Source: Bifidobacterium leontopitheci
GTDB lineage: Bacteria; Actinomycetota; Actinomycetes; Actinomycetales; Bifidobacteriaceae
Reading direction: 5' to 3'
NCBI RefSeq assembly: GCF_009193355.1
Contig: NZ_WBVT01000002.1
Span: forward strand, 81,187-145,186
Length of the DNA stretch: 64,000 bases
The position numbers were made by a program, and so were the translations under genes. Numbering within the stretch: the stretch's first letter is position 1; every line of letters begins with the position of its first letter. Of the stretch, positions 54,692 through 63,876 are shown piece after piece. Under the pieces are notes generated by a model that saw only the letters and a program-made list of their open reading frames with translations, searched no databases and was not told the origin of the DNA.

Positions 54692-56192
54692 CTTATGGTC
54701 TGGCGAATCCAAGAACGTCGAGTACAAGGTCGCACTGCCGGATCGGAGCATCAAGTATGTGAAGACGGCGGTGGCGTTCGCCAATGGCGAGGGCGGGCGC
54801 ATCGTGTTCGGCATCGAGGACCAGACGCTGAACGTGGTCGGTGTGCCGGACGATCAGGTGTTCACCATCATGGACGCCATCTCCAACGCCATCGCCGACA
54901 GTTGCGAGCCGCTCATCATCCCGGACATCTCCATGCGCGACATCGACGGCAAGACCGTCATCGTCGCCGAAATCCTTCCCGGTGCGCAACGCCCGTATTT
55001 CATCAGGTCGATGGGCCGCGAACAGGGCACGTTCGTGCGCGTCGCCGGCACCACTCGGCAGGCGGACGCGGCGACCATCAAGGAGCTGCTGTTCGAGGGC
55101 AGCAACCGCAGCTTCGACCAGACCATATGCCTCGGACTGGAAGCGACTAATGATGACATCGCCAAGCTGTGCGACGCGATGACGGCGGTAGCCAAATCCA
55201 ACGCGAAGCATGATGTCGACAGCGTCAAACCTGTGACCGCCAAGCAGCTGCTCTCATGGGGCGTACTGACCGAACGTGACGGCGAACTCAAACCGACGAA
55301 CGCGTATGCGATCCTGACCGGAACCAACGGCCCGGTGCGTTCCGTCATCCAATGCGGCGTATTCAAAGGCTCCACCAAAGCCGTGTTCGTGGACCGTCGA
55401 GAATTCACCGGCGCACCATGGGAACTCGTCGAACAGGCATACCGGTACGTGCTGCGCAACATCCACATGGGCGCCCGGTTCGAGGGCGTATACCGTCAGG
55501 ACGTGTACGAGATTCCGCCGGACGCAATCCGCGAGCTCATCGTCAACGCCGTCGTGCACCGCAGCTACATCGACCACTCCAGCATCCAAGTAGCCATCTA
55601 CGACAACCGTCTCGAAATCACGTCACCCGGACGGCTGCCAATGGGACAGACCATCGAACGCATGAAGGAAGGCTATTCGAAGATCCGCAACGAGGCACTG
55701 GCCACGGCGTTCTCCTACATGGGACTTATCGAACACTGGGGTAGTGGTATCCCGCGCATCATCGAGGAGGTCCGCGAAGCGGGACTGCGCGAACCGGAAT
55801 TCCTCGGCGGCGACACTGACCTGCGCATCAACATCTATCGTGGAAGCGATCAGGCAGTGCGGGATACTACCCAAAAAGTGCGGGATACTACTGATGGAGT
55901 GCGGGATACTACCCAAAAAGTGCGGGATACTACTGATGGAGTGCGGGATACTACCCAAAAAGTGCGGGATACTGAATATTTGTCCGAGAATGAACTCAGC
56001 GTTTTTCAATACGCTCAAGAACACGGTGAAATCGTTTCCGCCACTGTGAAGCAGTTACTCGACCTTCAAGAGCGCCAAGCCCAGAAGATTCTCACCAGAC
56101 TGGTGAATCATGGATTGTTGCGCCGCGTAGGCTCAGCGCGGTCCACCCGGTACATCCTTGCCAACGCGGCTGCGGGAGACGACGAAAACTGA
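54684..56192 (+). CDS. AlbA_2-type (Schlafen-like) ATP-binding regulator
   Basis: A 502-residue protein. The N-terminal AlbA_2 domain has SKNVEYKVALPDRS, then VAFANGEGGRIVFGI. The central ATPase-like domain has RELIVNAVVHRSYI and NRLEITSPGRLP, then HWGSGIPRI. Next comes a stretch of six 7-residue repeats (VRDTTQK/VRDTTDG) at about 392-430, and a C-terminal winged-helix region (TVKQLLDLQERQAQKILTRL). It resembles putative transcriptional regulators common in bacterial accessory regions. It overlaps the RES gene by 8 bp and ends just before three operator-like palindromes upstream of pglZ. Confidence 0.8.
   Translation: MGDLWSGESKNVEYKVALPDRSIKYVKTAVAFANGEGGRIVFGIEDQTLNVVGVPDDQVFTIMDAISNAIADSCEPLIIPDISMRDIDGKTVIVAEILPGAQRPYFIRSMGREQGTFVRVAGTTRQADAATIKELLFEGSNRSFDQTICLGLEATNDDIAKLCDAMTAVAKSNAKHDVDSVKPVTAKQLLSWGVLTERDGELKPTNAYAILTGTNGPVRSVIQCGVFKGSTKAVFVDRREFTGAPWELVEQAYRYVLRNIHMGARFEGVYRQDVYEIPPDAIRELIVNAVVHRSYIDHSSIQVAIYDNRLEITSPGRLPMGQTIERMKEGYSKIRNEALATAFSYMGLIEHWGSGIPRIIEEVREAGLREPEFLGGDTDLRINIYRGSDQAVRDTTQKVRDTTDGVRDTTQKVRDTTDGVRDTTQKVRDTEYLSENELSVFQYAQEHGEIVSATVKQLLDLQERQAQKILTRLVNHGLLRRVGSARSTRYILANAAAGDDEN
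55857..55974 (+). repeat. Six tandem 21-bp units in the AlbA_2-type gene
   Basis: Units start at 55857, 55878, 55899, 55920, 55941 and 55962 with core GTGCGGGATACT. They alternate CCAAAAA and GATGGA endings, giving a 42-bp super-period. They encode VRDTTQK and VRDTTDG in turn. Changes in unit number would not shift the frame. Confidence 0.9.
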
Positions 56193-56200
56193 CCGGTATG

Positions 56201-56300
56201 TGTCGAGTATGGTCGACACATACCGGTGAAACACAGCACAGTGTCGTCTATACTCGACACTTTAGGGTAAAAGACCATACAGTGTCGTTCATACTCGACA
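56201..56300. promoter_or_regulatory. Three phased 18-bp palindromes upstream of pglZ
   Basis: TGTCGAGTATGGTCGACA (56201-56218), TGTCGTCTATACTCGACA (56242-56259) and TGTCGTTCATACTCGACA (56283-56300) share the frame TGTCGNNNATNNTCGACA or close to it. Start-to-start distances are exactly 41 bp twice, about four helical turns. They fill the 134-bp gap before pglZ; the last ends 26 bp before its ATG. Each contains a TATACT/CATACT-like centre that could double as a -10. They look like operator sites for a multimeric regulator. Confidence 0.7.
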
Positions 56301-56326
56301 CCCATCGACGGAGAAAGGGGCCTCGC

Positions 56327-58963
56327 ATGAGCAGCAGCACGCAGATCGCACGCACGCTGGCGGCACGGTTCGCACAGTTCGACGGCACCCGGTACAGCGC
56401 CGGGCGCATCGTGTTCTGGCATGACGAGCACGGCGAGTTCGCGGACATGCTCGGCGACATCGCAGGCCCGGACGCGCACGACGAGACGCTGCGCGACGTG
56501 GAGGTCGTACGTCTGGAACGCAATCCGTTCGCATTGAAATACCGTATGCTGCTCGAACAGCCGACCACACGGTTCCTGGTGTACGTCACCGGCAAACTGC
56601 CCGCGGACGAGGACAACTGGCTATTGGACCTCGAGCTGGCGTACGGCCCGTGGTTCACCGCCGACCGTCTGTCGATGATCGTCAACGAACAGTTCCCGCG
56701 CGACGCGTCAGCGCAAACCCGCGCGGCCTGGCTCGCCATCATGCAGCGCACCAAGCCGTTCTTCGACGACGACAGCCTGGTCGAAGCCCTGGCCGAACGC
56801 CTGCACGCCGGCGACGACGAACGCGACTTCCAGGCGAAGATGATCGCCGTGCTACTCAAACTACCCGTAGGAGAGCACAGCCTGCAGATGATCTGGCGCA
56901 GGCTGCTCGAACAGTACGCGCAAGGCGACGAGGACGGCATCGAGCGCATCGGCATGATGGGGCTGCTTGACTACCATTGGACCGGCACCCGCGGCATCTA
57001 CCGGTTCGACACCGCCCGCACGCTGGCGCACCCCACGGTGAAGGACTTCGTGCTGTGGCTGTTCCGTCTGGCATGGAACGGGTTCGGCGACGGCGAGCAT
57101 GGCGCGGACCATTACGCGAACATCCGCCGCGACTTCGACATGTGGCGCAACGACCCGCGGTTCGCGCCGACTATGCGGTCCCTGGCCGAAGAGACGTTCC
57201 CCGACCTCTCGCTTGCGGACGACATCACGGCCATGCCGCCTGACGAGCTGGCCGGTCATGACGTGTTCCGCGAAGTCGACGAGCAGCTCGTCGCGCTGCT
57301 GTACGAGGGACTCGCCGGCGAGACCATCACGGATGATGATGTGCAGCGTATCGTGGCCGCACGCCAATACACGCTGTGGCGTGACGACTACGCCAAAGAC
57401 TACGCCGTCATCGCCGCCGCAAGCGCGTTGCGGGCGCAACTGCGCAAGGCACGGCCCGTCATGGAGTCCATCACGTCCGCAAGCGACGGGTTCCGCCGCT
57501 ATGCCGGCGAACTCTACCGGGTAGACGGCTGCTACCGTCGGTTCATGGCCGCATGGAAGGCAAGCTCCCGCCAGTTCAGCGGCAATATGGTCGTCGAAAG
57601 CCTCGAACGCGAATACGACCGGTACCAGACCGAGCTCGCCGCCCGATGGCAGATGCAGGTCAACGCGATGACCGACTGGGCGATCGACGACATCCCCGCA
57701 CAAGCCGACTTCTACGCGCGCAACGTGAAGAAGGTGACCGACGCCAACAAGAAGATCGCCGTCATCATCTCAGACGCACTACGCTACGAGACGGCCGCGG
57801 AATTCAGCGAACGGATGACCACGCAAAGCCGATGGAACGCCACCATCGAAGCGCAGTTGGGCGTGCTGCCCTCATACACGCAGCTCGGCATGGCCGCACT
57901 GCTGCCGCACACGACGCTCGCATTGAACCCCGCCGACCATTACGGCGTACTCGTGGACGGCAAGTCCGCCACGGGATCGGAAGCGCGCGCCGGCATCCTC
58001 GCCGCGGTGGACGGTGCCGCCGTGGACGCGGAAACACTGATGACCATGAAACGCGACGAATACCGTGAACTGGTGAAATCCTGCAGCGTGCTCTACGTCT
58101 ACCACAACGTCATCGACGCCACCGGCGACAAGGCCGCAAACGAATCGAACGTGTTCGGAGCCTGCGAACAGACGCTGAACGAACTGGACGCCATCGTCAA
58201 ACGGCTGGCCAATGCGAACATGACCAACATGATCGTCACCGCCGACCACGGCTTCCTGTATCAGGATCATACCGTGACGGATGCCGAACGGCTGAGCGAA
58301 CAACCCTCCGGCGACGCGATCTGGCAGAAAAAACGCCGGTTCGTGATCGGCGCACGGCTCACGCCCAAGCCGGCGTTCACCACGTTCACCGCCGACCAGG
58401 TCGGGCTGGACGACCCGAACGACGAGCACGTGACCATCCAGATCCCCAACGGCAACCACCGGCTGCGCATCCAAGGCGACGGTTCGCGCTACGTGCACGG
58501 CGGCGCCTCACTGCCCGAAATCGTGGTGCCGGTCGTGCACATCAACAAAGGCCGTTCCGCGACCGGTGACGCACGCCCCGTCGAATTCCGCATCCTGCAG
58601 AACACGGACCGCATCACCACCGGGCAGATCACCGTCGACTTTCTGCAGACCGAGCCGGTCGGCGGCAAGGTCGCCGAACGCACCGTGCTCGCAGGACTCT
58701 GGGGAGTCGGTCATGACAGGCAGGCCACGCTGATCTCCAACGAGGTGCCGCTCGCCTTCGCGTCCACGTCCAAGGACCCGGCCGAACGCCACGTGCCGGC
58801 CACGTTCCTGCTGACCACGGACGCTGACCGGTTCAACAACACCGTCATCGAGCTGCGCATCAGCGAACGCATCCCCGGCTCCGGCCAGATGCGACAGGTC
58901 GACGTGAAAGCCGAATATCGGCTCCAGCGTGGGCTCATGATCGACGACGGCTTCGACTTCTGA
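56327..58963 (+). CDS. pglZ: BREX alkaline-phosphatase-superfamily protein PglZ
   Basis: An 878-residue protein with the PglZ plan. The N-terminal part has IVFWHDEHGEFADML and LLEQPTTRFLVYVTG. The phosphatase core carries AVIISDALRYE (about 479) and NMIVTADHGFLY, whose Asp/His are metal ligands in the superfamily. The C-terminal part (HGGASLPEIVVPVVHI) is also conserved in PglZ. ATG 56327 follows GAGAAAGGGG. A separate promoter is likely because of the operator-like array upstream. It is essential for defence in known type-1 BREX systems. Confidence 0.93.
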   Translation: MSSSTQIARTLAARFAQFDGTRYSAGRIVFWHDEHGEFADMLGDIAGPDAHDETLRDVEVVRLERNPFALKYRMLLEQPTTRFLVYVTGKLPADEDNWLLDLELAYGPWFTADRLSMIVNEQFPRDASAQTRAAWLAIMQRTKPFFDDDSLVEALAERLHAGDDERDFQAKMIAVLLKLPVGEHSLQMIWRRLLEQYAQGDEDGIERIGMMGLLDYHWTGTRGIYRFDTARTLAHPTVKDFVLWLFRLAWNGFGDGEHGADHYANIRRDFDMWRNDPRFAPTMRSLAEETFPDLSLADDITAMPPDELAGHDVFREVDEQLVALLYEGLAGETITDDDVQRIVAARQYTLWRDDYAKDYAVIAAASALRAQLRKARPVMESITSASDGFRRYAGELYRVDGCYRRFMAAWKASSRQFSGNMVVESLEREYDRYQTELAARWQMQVNAMTDWAIDDIPAQADFYARNVKKVTDANKKIAVIISDALRYETAAEFSERMTTQSRWNATIEAQLGVLPSYTQLGMAALLPHTTLALNPADHYGVLVDGKSATGSEARAGILAAVDGAAVDAETLMTMKRDEYRELVKSCSVLYVYHNVIDATGDKAANESNVFGACEQTLNELDAIVKRLANANMTNMIVTADHGFLYQDHTVTDAERLSEQPSGDAIWQKKRRFVIGARLTPKPAFTTFTADQVGLDDPNDEHVTIQIPNGNHRLRIQGDGSRYVHGGASLPEIVVPVVHINKGRSATGDARPVEFRILQNTDRITTGQITVDFLQTEPVGGKVAERTVLAGLWGVGHDRQATLISNEVPLAFASTSKDPAERHVPATFLLTTDADRFNNTVIELRISERIPGSGQMRQVDVKAEYRLQRGLMIDDGFDF

Positions 58964-59025
58964 ACGGGCCGACAGCGCAGGCAAGGCGGCAGACAAGCAG
59001 GCGACAGACAGGTAAGGTGAGAGGC

Positions 59026-61323
59026 ATGACAGACGAGACACACGCGACGGACGCCGCGACGGCGGGGCAGGCCGACGCCCCGGCCATGAGCGAGCTGGAC
59101 CGCAAGGTGACCACCGAGTTCTCCGGCTACACGGTACGCAAGGATCTGGTAGGCAAGGTCAAGGGCAATGCGCTCGTCCCCTCGTACGTGCTGGAGTACC
59201 TGCTCGGCAAGTACGCGACCACCACCGACGAGGACAGCGTCCAGTCCGGGGTGGAGCGCGTGCGCGCCATCCTCGCGGACAACTACGTGCACCGTGAGGA
59301 AGCCAACCTCATCCAGTCGAAGATCCGCGAAAAAGGGCAGTACAACGTCATCGACAAGGTGCAGGTGGCGCTCAACGACAAGGAGGACCGGTACGAGGCC
59401 ACGTTCGAGAACCTCGGCATCGGCCGGGTCGTCGTCGGCTCGCAGACCATCAAGGACAATCCGAAGCTGCTGGTCACCGGCATCTGGTGCATGTGCACGC
59501 TGGCCTACGCCTACACGGGCGATCCCAAGGACGTGCCATGGCGTCTCATGCGGCTCAGGCCCGTACAGATGTCGCATGACGACCGGGAGCATTACCTCGA
59601 GATGCGCGCGCGGTTCACGGCAGACGAATGGGTCGACCTGCTCATGCAGTCGGTCGGGTTCAACCCGGACATGTTCTCTAGCCGCGCCAAGCTCCTGCAC
59701 CTGGTGCGCATGGTCCCGTTCGTGGAGCGCAACTACAACCTGATCGAGCTCGGGCCGAAAGGCACCGGAAAGTCGCACATCTACTCCGAATTCTCGCCGC
59801 ACGGCATGCTCATCTCGGGCGGCGAGGTGACCGCGGCGAAACTGTTCGTCAACAACACCACCGGGCAGATCGGCCTGGTCGGCTATTGGGACACGGTCGC
59901 GTTCGACGAGTTCGCCGGCAAGACGAAGAAGGCCGACCGCGCGCTCGTCGACATCATGAAGAACTACATGGCGAACAAGTCGTTCTCACGCGGCCGCAAC
60001 ACCATGCAGGCGGAAGCGTCCATGGTGTTCGTGGGCAACACGTCGCACAACGTGCCGTACATGCTCAAGAACACCGACCTGTTCGAGGAGCTGCCGCCGC
60101 AGTACCATGACCCCGCATTCCTCGACCGCGTCCACTGCTACGTGCCCGGATGGGAGTTCGAGCAGATCCGCGCGGAGATGTTCACCGGCGGCTACGGGTT
60201 CGTGGTCGACTATCTGGCCGAGATCCTGCACAACCTGCGCAACGTGGACTACGGTTCGGCGTACGAACGGTACTTCACACTCTCGCCGACGCTGTCCACC
60301 CGAGACAAGGACGGCGTACGCAAGACCTTCTCCGGGCTGATGAAGCTCGTCTACCCGTCCGGCGAGGCCACGCCGGACGAGATGGAACCACTGCTGCGCT
60401 GCGCCATCGAGGGGCGCAAGCGCGTCAAGGACCAGCTGTGCCGCATCGACCCGACCATGGCCGAGGTCGACTTCAGCTACACGCGCGTCGGCTCCCCTGA
60501 GCCTGTCGCCGTGCATACGCTCGAAGAGGACGATTACCCGGAACTGTACTGGCGGGGCAAGGCGGTCGCCGTGGATGCGGACGAAGTCGGCGATGTCATG
60601 GAAGTCGGCGGCGCAGACGCCGGCAACGTGGCCAGCGATGGCAACGGCGGCAACAGTGACGGCGGCAAAGTCGCCAACGCAGCAGCGTCCGCCGCGGCAA
60701 CCGACGGCACTGCCATCGCCGCACCAACGGCGGTAGCCGGTAGTGCAGCGTCTTCGGACGCCGCCAACGAAGCGAAACCGACGACACCAGCGAAACCGGC
60801 CATGACACGCATCGAGCGGATCGCCGCCACCGCTCAGGTGAAGTATCTCAAGTTCGCCGAAGGCCGCATCGGTATCAGCTACAACAAGCTGTTCGGGCCA
60901 TACGTGGCAGGCGCGAAGCGGATCATCATCCAAGACCCGTACATCCGCCAGACCTATCAGGCGCGCAACCTCGCCGAATTCCTCGAGACCGTGTACGCCC
61001 TCACCGAGCGAGCCGACGAAGTGCAGGTGCATCTGATCACCGGACAAGCCGATGACACGCTGGCCGCCCTGCAGCTCGACAACCTCCAGCAGCTGCAAGA
61101 CGCCTACGGACGAATGGGGATCATCCTCACCTACGAATTCAGCGCGACCGCCCACGACCGGTCCATCGTGACCGACACCGGCTGGGAGATCTCGCTCGGC
61201 AGAGGATTGGACATCTTCCAGCGATACGACGAAAGCTGGCTCAATCCGCAGCTACGTCAGCAGTCGCTGCGCCGGGTCAAGCAGTTCACAGTGCACTACA
61301 TGAGGAAAGATCAGGACGAGTGA
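59026..61323 (+). CDS. brxL: BREX protein BrxL with a C-terminal MIT_C/PLD-like domain
   Basis: A 765-residue protein. Residues 1-500 match BrxL: FSGYTVRKDLVGKVKG, GYWDTVAFDEFAGK, and the AAA+ Walker A ELGPKGTGKSHIY (about 243). Then comes an Ala/Gly/Asp-rich linker (about 521-592). Instead of a Lon peptidase domain with Ser/Lys residues, the C-terminus (about 603-758) reads SYNKLFGPYVAGAKRIIIQD, QARNLAEFLETVYAL, VHLITGQADD, HDRSI and GRGLDIFQRYD, which resembles the MIT_C phospholipase-D-like domain. ATG 59026 follows GGTGAGAGG. It is the last BREX gene. Confidence 0.88.
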   Translation: MTDETHATDAATAGQADAPAMSELDRKVTTEFSGYTVRKDLVGKVKGNALVPSYVLEYLLGKYATTTDEDSVQSGVERVRAILADNYVHREEANLIQSKIREKGQYNVIDKVQVALNDKEDRYEATFENLGIGRVVVGSQTIKDNPKLLVTGIWCMCTLAYAYTGDPKDVPWRLMRLRPVQMSHDDREHYLEMRARFTADEWVDLLMQSVGFNPDMFSSRAKLLHLVRMVPFVERNYNLIELGPKGTGKSHIYSEFSPHGMLISGGEVTAAKLFVNNTTGQIGLVGYWDTVAFDEFAGKTKKADRALVDIMKNYMANKSFSRGRNTMQAEASMVFVGNTSHNVPYMLKNTDLFEELPPQYHDPAFLDRVHCYVPGWEFEQIRAEMFTGGYGFVVDYLAEILHNLRNVDYGSAYERYFTLSPTLSTRDKDGVRKTFSGLMKLVYPSGEATPDEMEPLLRCAIEGRKRVKDQLCRIDPTMAEVDFSYTRVGSPEPVAVHTLEEDDYPELYWRGKAVAVDADEVGDVMEVGGADAGNVASDGNGGNSDGGKVANAAASAAATDGTAIAAPTAVAGSAASSDAANEAKPTTPAKPAMTRIERIAATAQVKYLKFAEGRIGISYNKLFGPYVAGAKRIIIQDPYIRQTYQARNLAEFLETVYALTERADEVQVHLITGQADDTLAALQLDNLQQLQDAYGRMGIILTYEFSATAHDRSIVTDTGWEISLGRGLDIFQRYDESWLNPQLRQQSLRRVKQFTVHYMRKDQDE

Positions 61324-61408
61324 CAGGCGTCGGGCCGCCCGCGGCAATCCCGACGGCCCGATACACTGGTATCCGTTTTGCCACGGCCGACAGTGAAGGA
61401 GACAAGCC

Positions 61409-62482
61409 ATGCAGGAGCGACGCGGACCGATTCGCGCGGGGGAGAAGGTGCAGTTCACCGACCGCAAGGGCAAGAGGATCACCGACCAGCTCGTCGCCGG
61501 CGGCTCCACGCAGACCGAACACGGCCTGATCCTGCATGACGACGTGATCGGCCGCACGGAAGGCATCGTCGTGACCACGGTGACCGCGAAACGCGAGGCA
61601 CAGGTCAACCAGGTGCACCCCGAACGCGACGCGAACAAGCCATGGAAGGCGGCGCGCGCAATCGGCGGCTGGCAGTACGCGGTGATGCGGCCGCGGCTCG
61701 CCGACTACGTGCTCTCGATGCCGCGCGGCGCGCAGATCATGTATCCGAAGGACATCGCACAGGTCATCCAGCTCGGCGACATCCGCAAGGGCCTCACCGT
61801 GCTCGAATCCGGCGCCGGCTCGGGCGCGATGAGCGTCAACCTGCTGGACGCCGTGGGGGAGGGCGGCCATCTGACCACCATCGAGCTGCGGCCCGACTTC
61901 GCGCGCGTGGCCGAGGCGAACGCGACCCTGTACTACGGCGAGAAGCCGGCATGGTGGGATCTGAAGACCGGCGACTTCGACTCTGTTGCGGCCACGCTGC
62001 CCGAGCACGCGTACGACCGCATCATGCTCGACATGCTCGACCCATGGAACCGGCTCGAGCAGGCGTACCGGGTGATCGCCCCCGGCGGCGTGCTCATCTG
62101 CTACATCACCACCACCACGCAGATGTCACGGCTCGTCGAGGCACTGCGCGAGTCCGGCCGTTGGACCGAGCCGGACATCCAGGAGACGCTCGAACGCACG
62201 TGGAAGGCGCAGGGGCTGGCCGTGCGCCCCGACCACACGATGATTGGCCACACCGGTTTCCTGGTGGTCTCGCGCGCGATGGCCGAAGGGTTCGCCGCAC
62301 TGAAGAAACGCGACCGCGCCACGAAGGACACGACCACCGACGTCGACTCGCTCACACCAGAGGAGCGCGAGGCGCAGTTCGGCGAGCTGGAGCTGCGCGA
62401 CATCTCCGACCACAAGCTGCGCAAGGTGCTGCGCGACCTCGACCGGCAGACCGCGAACCTAGGCGAGGCGGACGCGCGCTGA
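61409..62482 (+). CDS. trmI: tRNA (adenine-58-N1)-methyltransferase TrmI
   Basis: A 357-residue TrmI, the enzyme that makes m1A58 in the T-loop. The N-terminal beta-domain (GPIRAGEKVQFTDRKGK) is followed by the signature MPRGAQIMYPKDIAQVIQLG, SAM motif I VLESGAGSGAMSVNLL, and MLDMLDPWNRLEQAYRV with the catalytic Asp. The actinobacterial C-terminal extension of about 60 charged residues is present. ATG 61409 has GAAGGAG upstream. It marks the return to core chromosome after BREX. Confidence 0.94.
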   Translation: MQERRGPIRAGEKVQFTDRKGKRITDQLVAGGSTQTEHGLILHDDVIGRTEGIVVTTVTAKREAQVNQVHPERDANKPWKAARAIGGWQYAVMRPRLADYVLSMPRGAQIMYPKDIAQVIQLGDIRKGLTVLESGAGSGAMSVNLLDAVGEGGHLTTIELRPDFARVAEANATLYYGEKPAWWDLKTGDFDSVAATLPEHAYDRIMLDMLDPWNRLEQAYRVIAPGGVLICYITTTTQMSRLVEALRESGRWTEPDIQETLERTWKAQGLAVRPDHTMIGHTGFLVVSRAMAEGFAALKKRDRATKDTTTDVDSLTPEEREAQFGELELRDISDHKLRKVLRDLDRQTANLGEADAR

Positions 62483-62660
62483 CCATACAGCGATCATGCC
62501 CGGACCGGCGTTTCGCCGCGTCGAATCTTAACGGTGCGCGATGATTCTGTGATGACGGGCGGTCCGGGCGCTTGCGTCTGCCACAATAGGTGGTGATACG
62601 CGGGCGTCGGTGCGCCCGCAAGCCGTGAGCGCAAACAACCGCATGAAAGGGCCGTTGACC

Positions 62661-63218
62661 ATGGGCATCAATCTCAACAAGGTAGCCAAGAAGGCGAAGA
62701 GCTACAAGCATGTGCTGCTGGTCATGCGGCATGCGAAGGCCGAGCCGTTCGCCGACGGCGGCGACCAGAAGCGCGAGATCACCGACAAGGGCGCCAAGCA
62801 GGCGAAGGCCGTCGCCAAGGGTCTCGCCGCGCTCAAGCTCGTGCCCGACCGCATCGTCTGCTCGTCCGCGGTACGCGCCTGCCAGACGCTCGACCGGATG
62901 CTCAAGGTGTTCGGCGACGACCCGAAGGTCGACTACCGGCAGAGCCTGTACGACGGCGGTATGCAGGCCGTGTTCGACGAGCTCGCCACCACCAAGGACA
63001 AGGTCGGCACGCTCATGGTCCTCGGCCACGAACCGACCGTGTCGATCAGCTGCCAGTGGCTCGCCTCCTCGGATTCGGACACCACGAAGCTCGACCTGCT
63101 CAACCTGGGCCTGTCCACCGCGTCCGTGGTCGTGCTCGGCTCCGACAAGCCGTTCTCGCAATGGCAGGTGCACAACGCGCAGGTCCTCGCCGTCATCAAC
63201 GCGAAGGACTTCGACTGA
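62661..63218 (+). CDS. Histidine phosphatase (SixA-type)
   Basis: A 185-residue phosphoglycerate-mutase-fold phosphatase. The catalytic RHA motif is LLVMRHAKAE, the second Arg lies in CSSAVRACQTLDRM, and the second His is VLGHEPTVS. SixA-like proteins of this length remove phosphate from phosphohistidine or small substrates. ATG 62661 is 9-10 nt after AAAGGG; ATG 62643 is a possible earlier start. In the 178-bp gap before it, GCCCGGACCG (62498) and its complement (62560) form a loose inverted repeat. Confidence 0.85.
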   Translation: MGINLNKVAKKAKSYKHVLLVMRHAKAEPFADGGDQKREITDKGAKQAKAVAKGLAALKLVPDRIVCSSAVRACQTLDRMLKVFGDDPKVDYRQSLYDGGMQAVFDELATTKDKVGTLMVLGHEPTVSISCQWLASSDSDTTKLDLLNLGLSTASVVVLGSDKPFSQWQVHNAQVLAVINAKDFD

Positions 63219-63248
63219 GGGTGAGTCTAGGGTGATTCCCACCGGGCG

Positions 63249-63876
63249 TTACCGTGCCGCCCGAGCCTCACAGTCCTGCCACTGATTCATCAGTCGGTCA
63301 TACCATGACGTCTGTTGCTCGAACGATTGTCTGCTACTGCCCTTCTGTGGTCGCCGACTGACAACGGTGGTAAGCTCAGAACAATACTGGGACTGATTTG
63401 TCGTCAGTTGTAATGCAGCCTGGTAGGCGGCATCTGCGGTCGTATTGAACGCATCGTTGGCCGCCTTCCAGAAGGCAGCCTCCCAGTTCGTGTACGCGAT
63501 ATTCAATGCATTGAGTTCCTGCGCACACTGCTGAGAGGAAGCACCATCCGGATATTGCACATCCTGCTTGAGCAGATCGGTCAGTGAAGCTTCTGCATTC
63601 GCATATGTCGGAGAATCAGATTCGCCACCGTTCGTCAATAGGTCATAGACACTGCCATCGATGCCGGCCACGGAGGTGCCGGTGATCGCCGACATACTAT
63701 GCGACAGTTGCGAGGCTCGCACGCGAACATCGGCCGCAGTCGCCATCGGCGTGGAAGATGATCTCTCATCCGAGCCGCGACCTGATTGAGTTTCGCTTGG
63801 CTTGTCATCATCAGACGAGGACTGCGATTGCGTTTCCGCCGTGGATTTCGATTCGCCGGTCTTGCGGCCGGATTGT
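63249..63876 (-). pseudogene. 5'-truncated Ser/Thr/Gln-rich protein of unknown function
   Basis: On the minus strand the frame ends at TAA 63249-63251. The visible protein has a low-complexity Ser/Gln/Asp/Thr stretch (SKSTAETQSQSSSDDDKP) followed by a helical domain with two Cys (QQCAQELNALN, QYCSELTTVV). That layout is typical of secreted or lipid-anchored proteins, but the signal peptide is missing: upstream of about 63876 the sequence is the end of an insertion element. The gene was probably cut by that insertion. Family not recognised. Confidence 0.6.

Noticed and set aside
55857..55974. Possible CRISPR or non-coding repeat
   Set aside because: The repeats are uninterrupted, 21 bp, in frame and encode a regular heptad-like peptide inside a gene.
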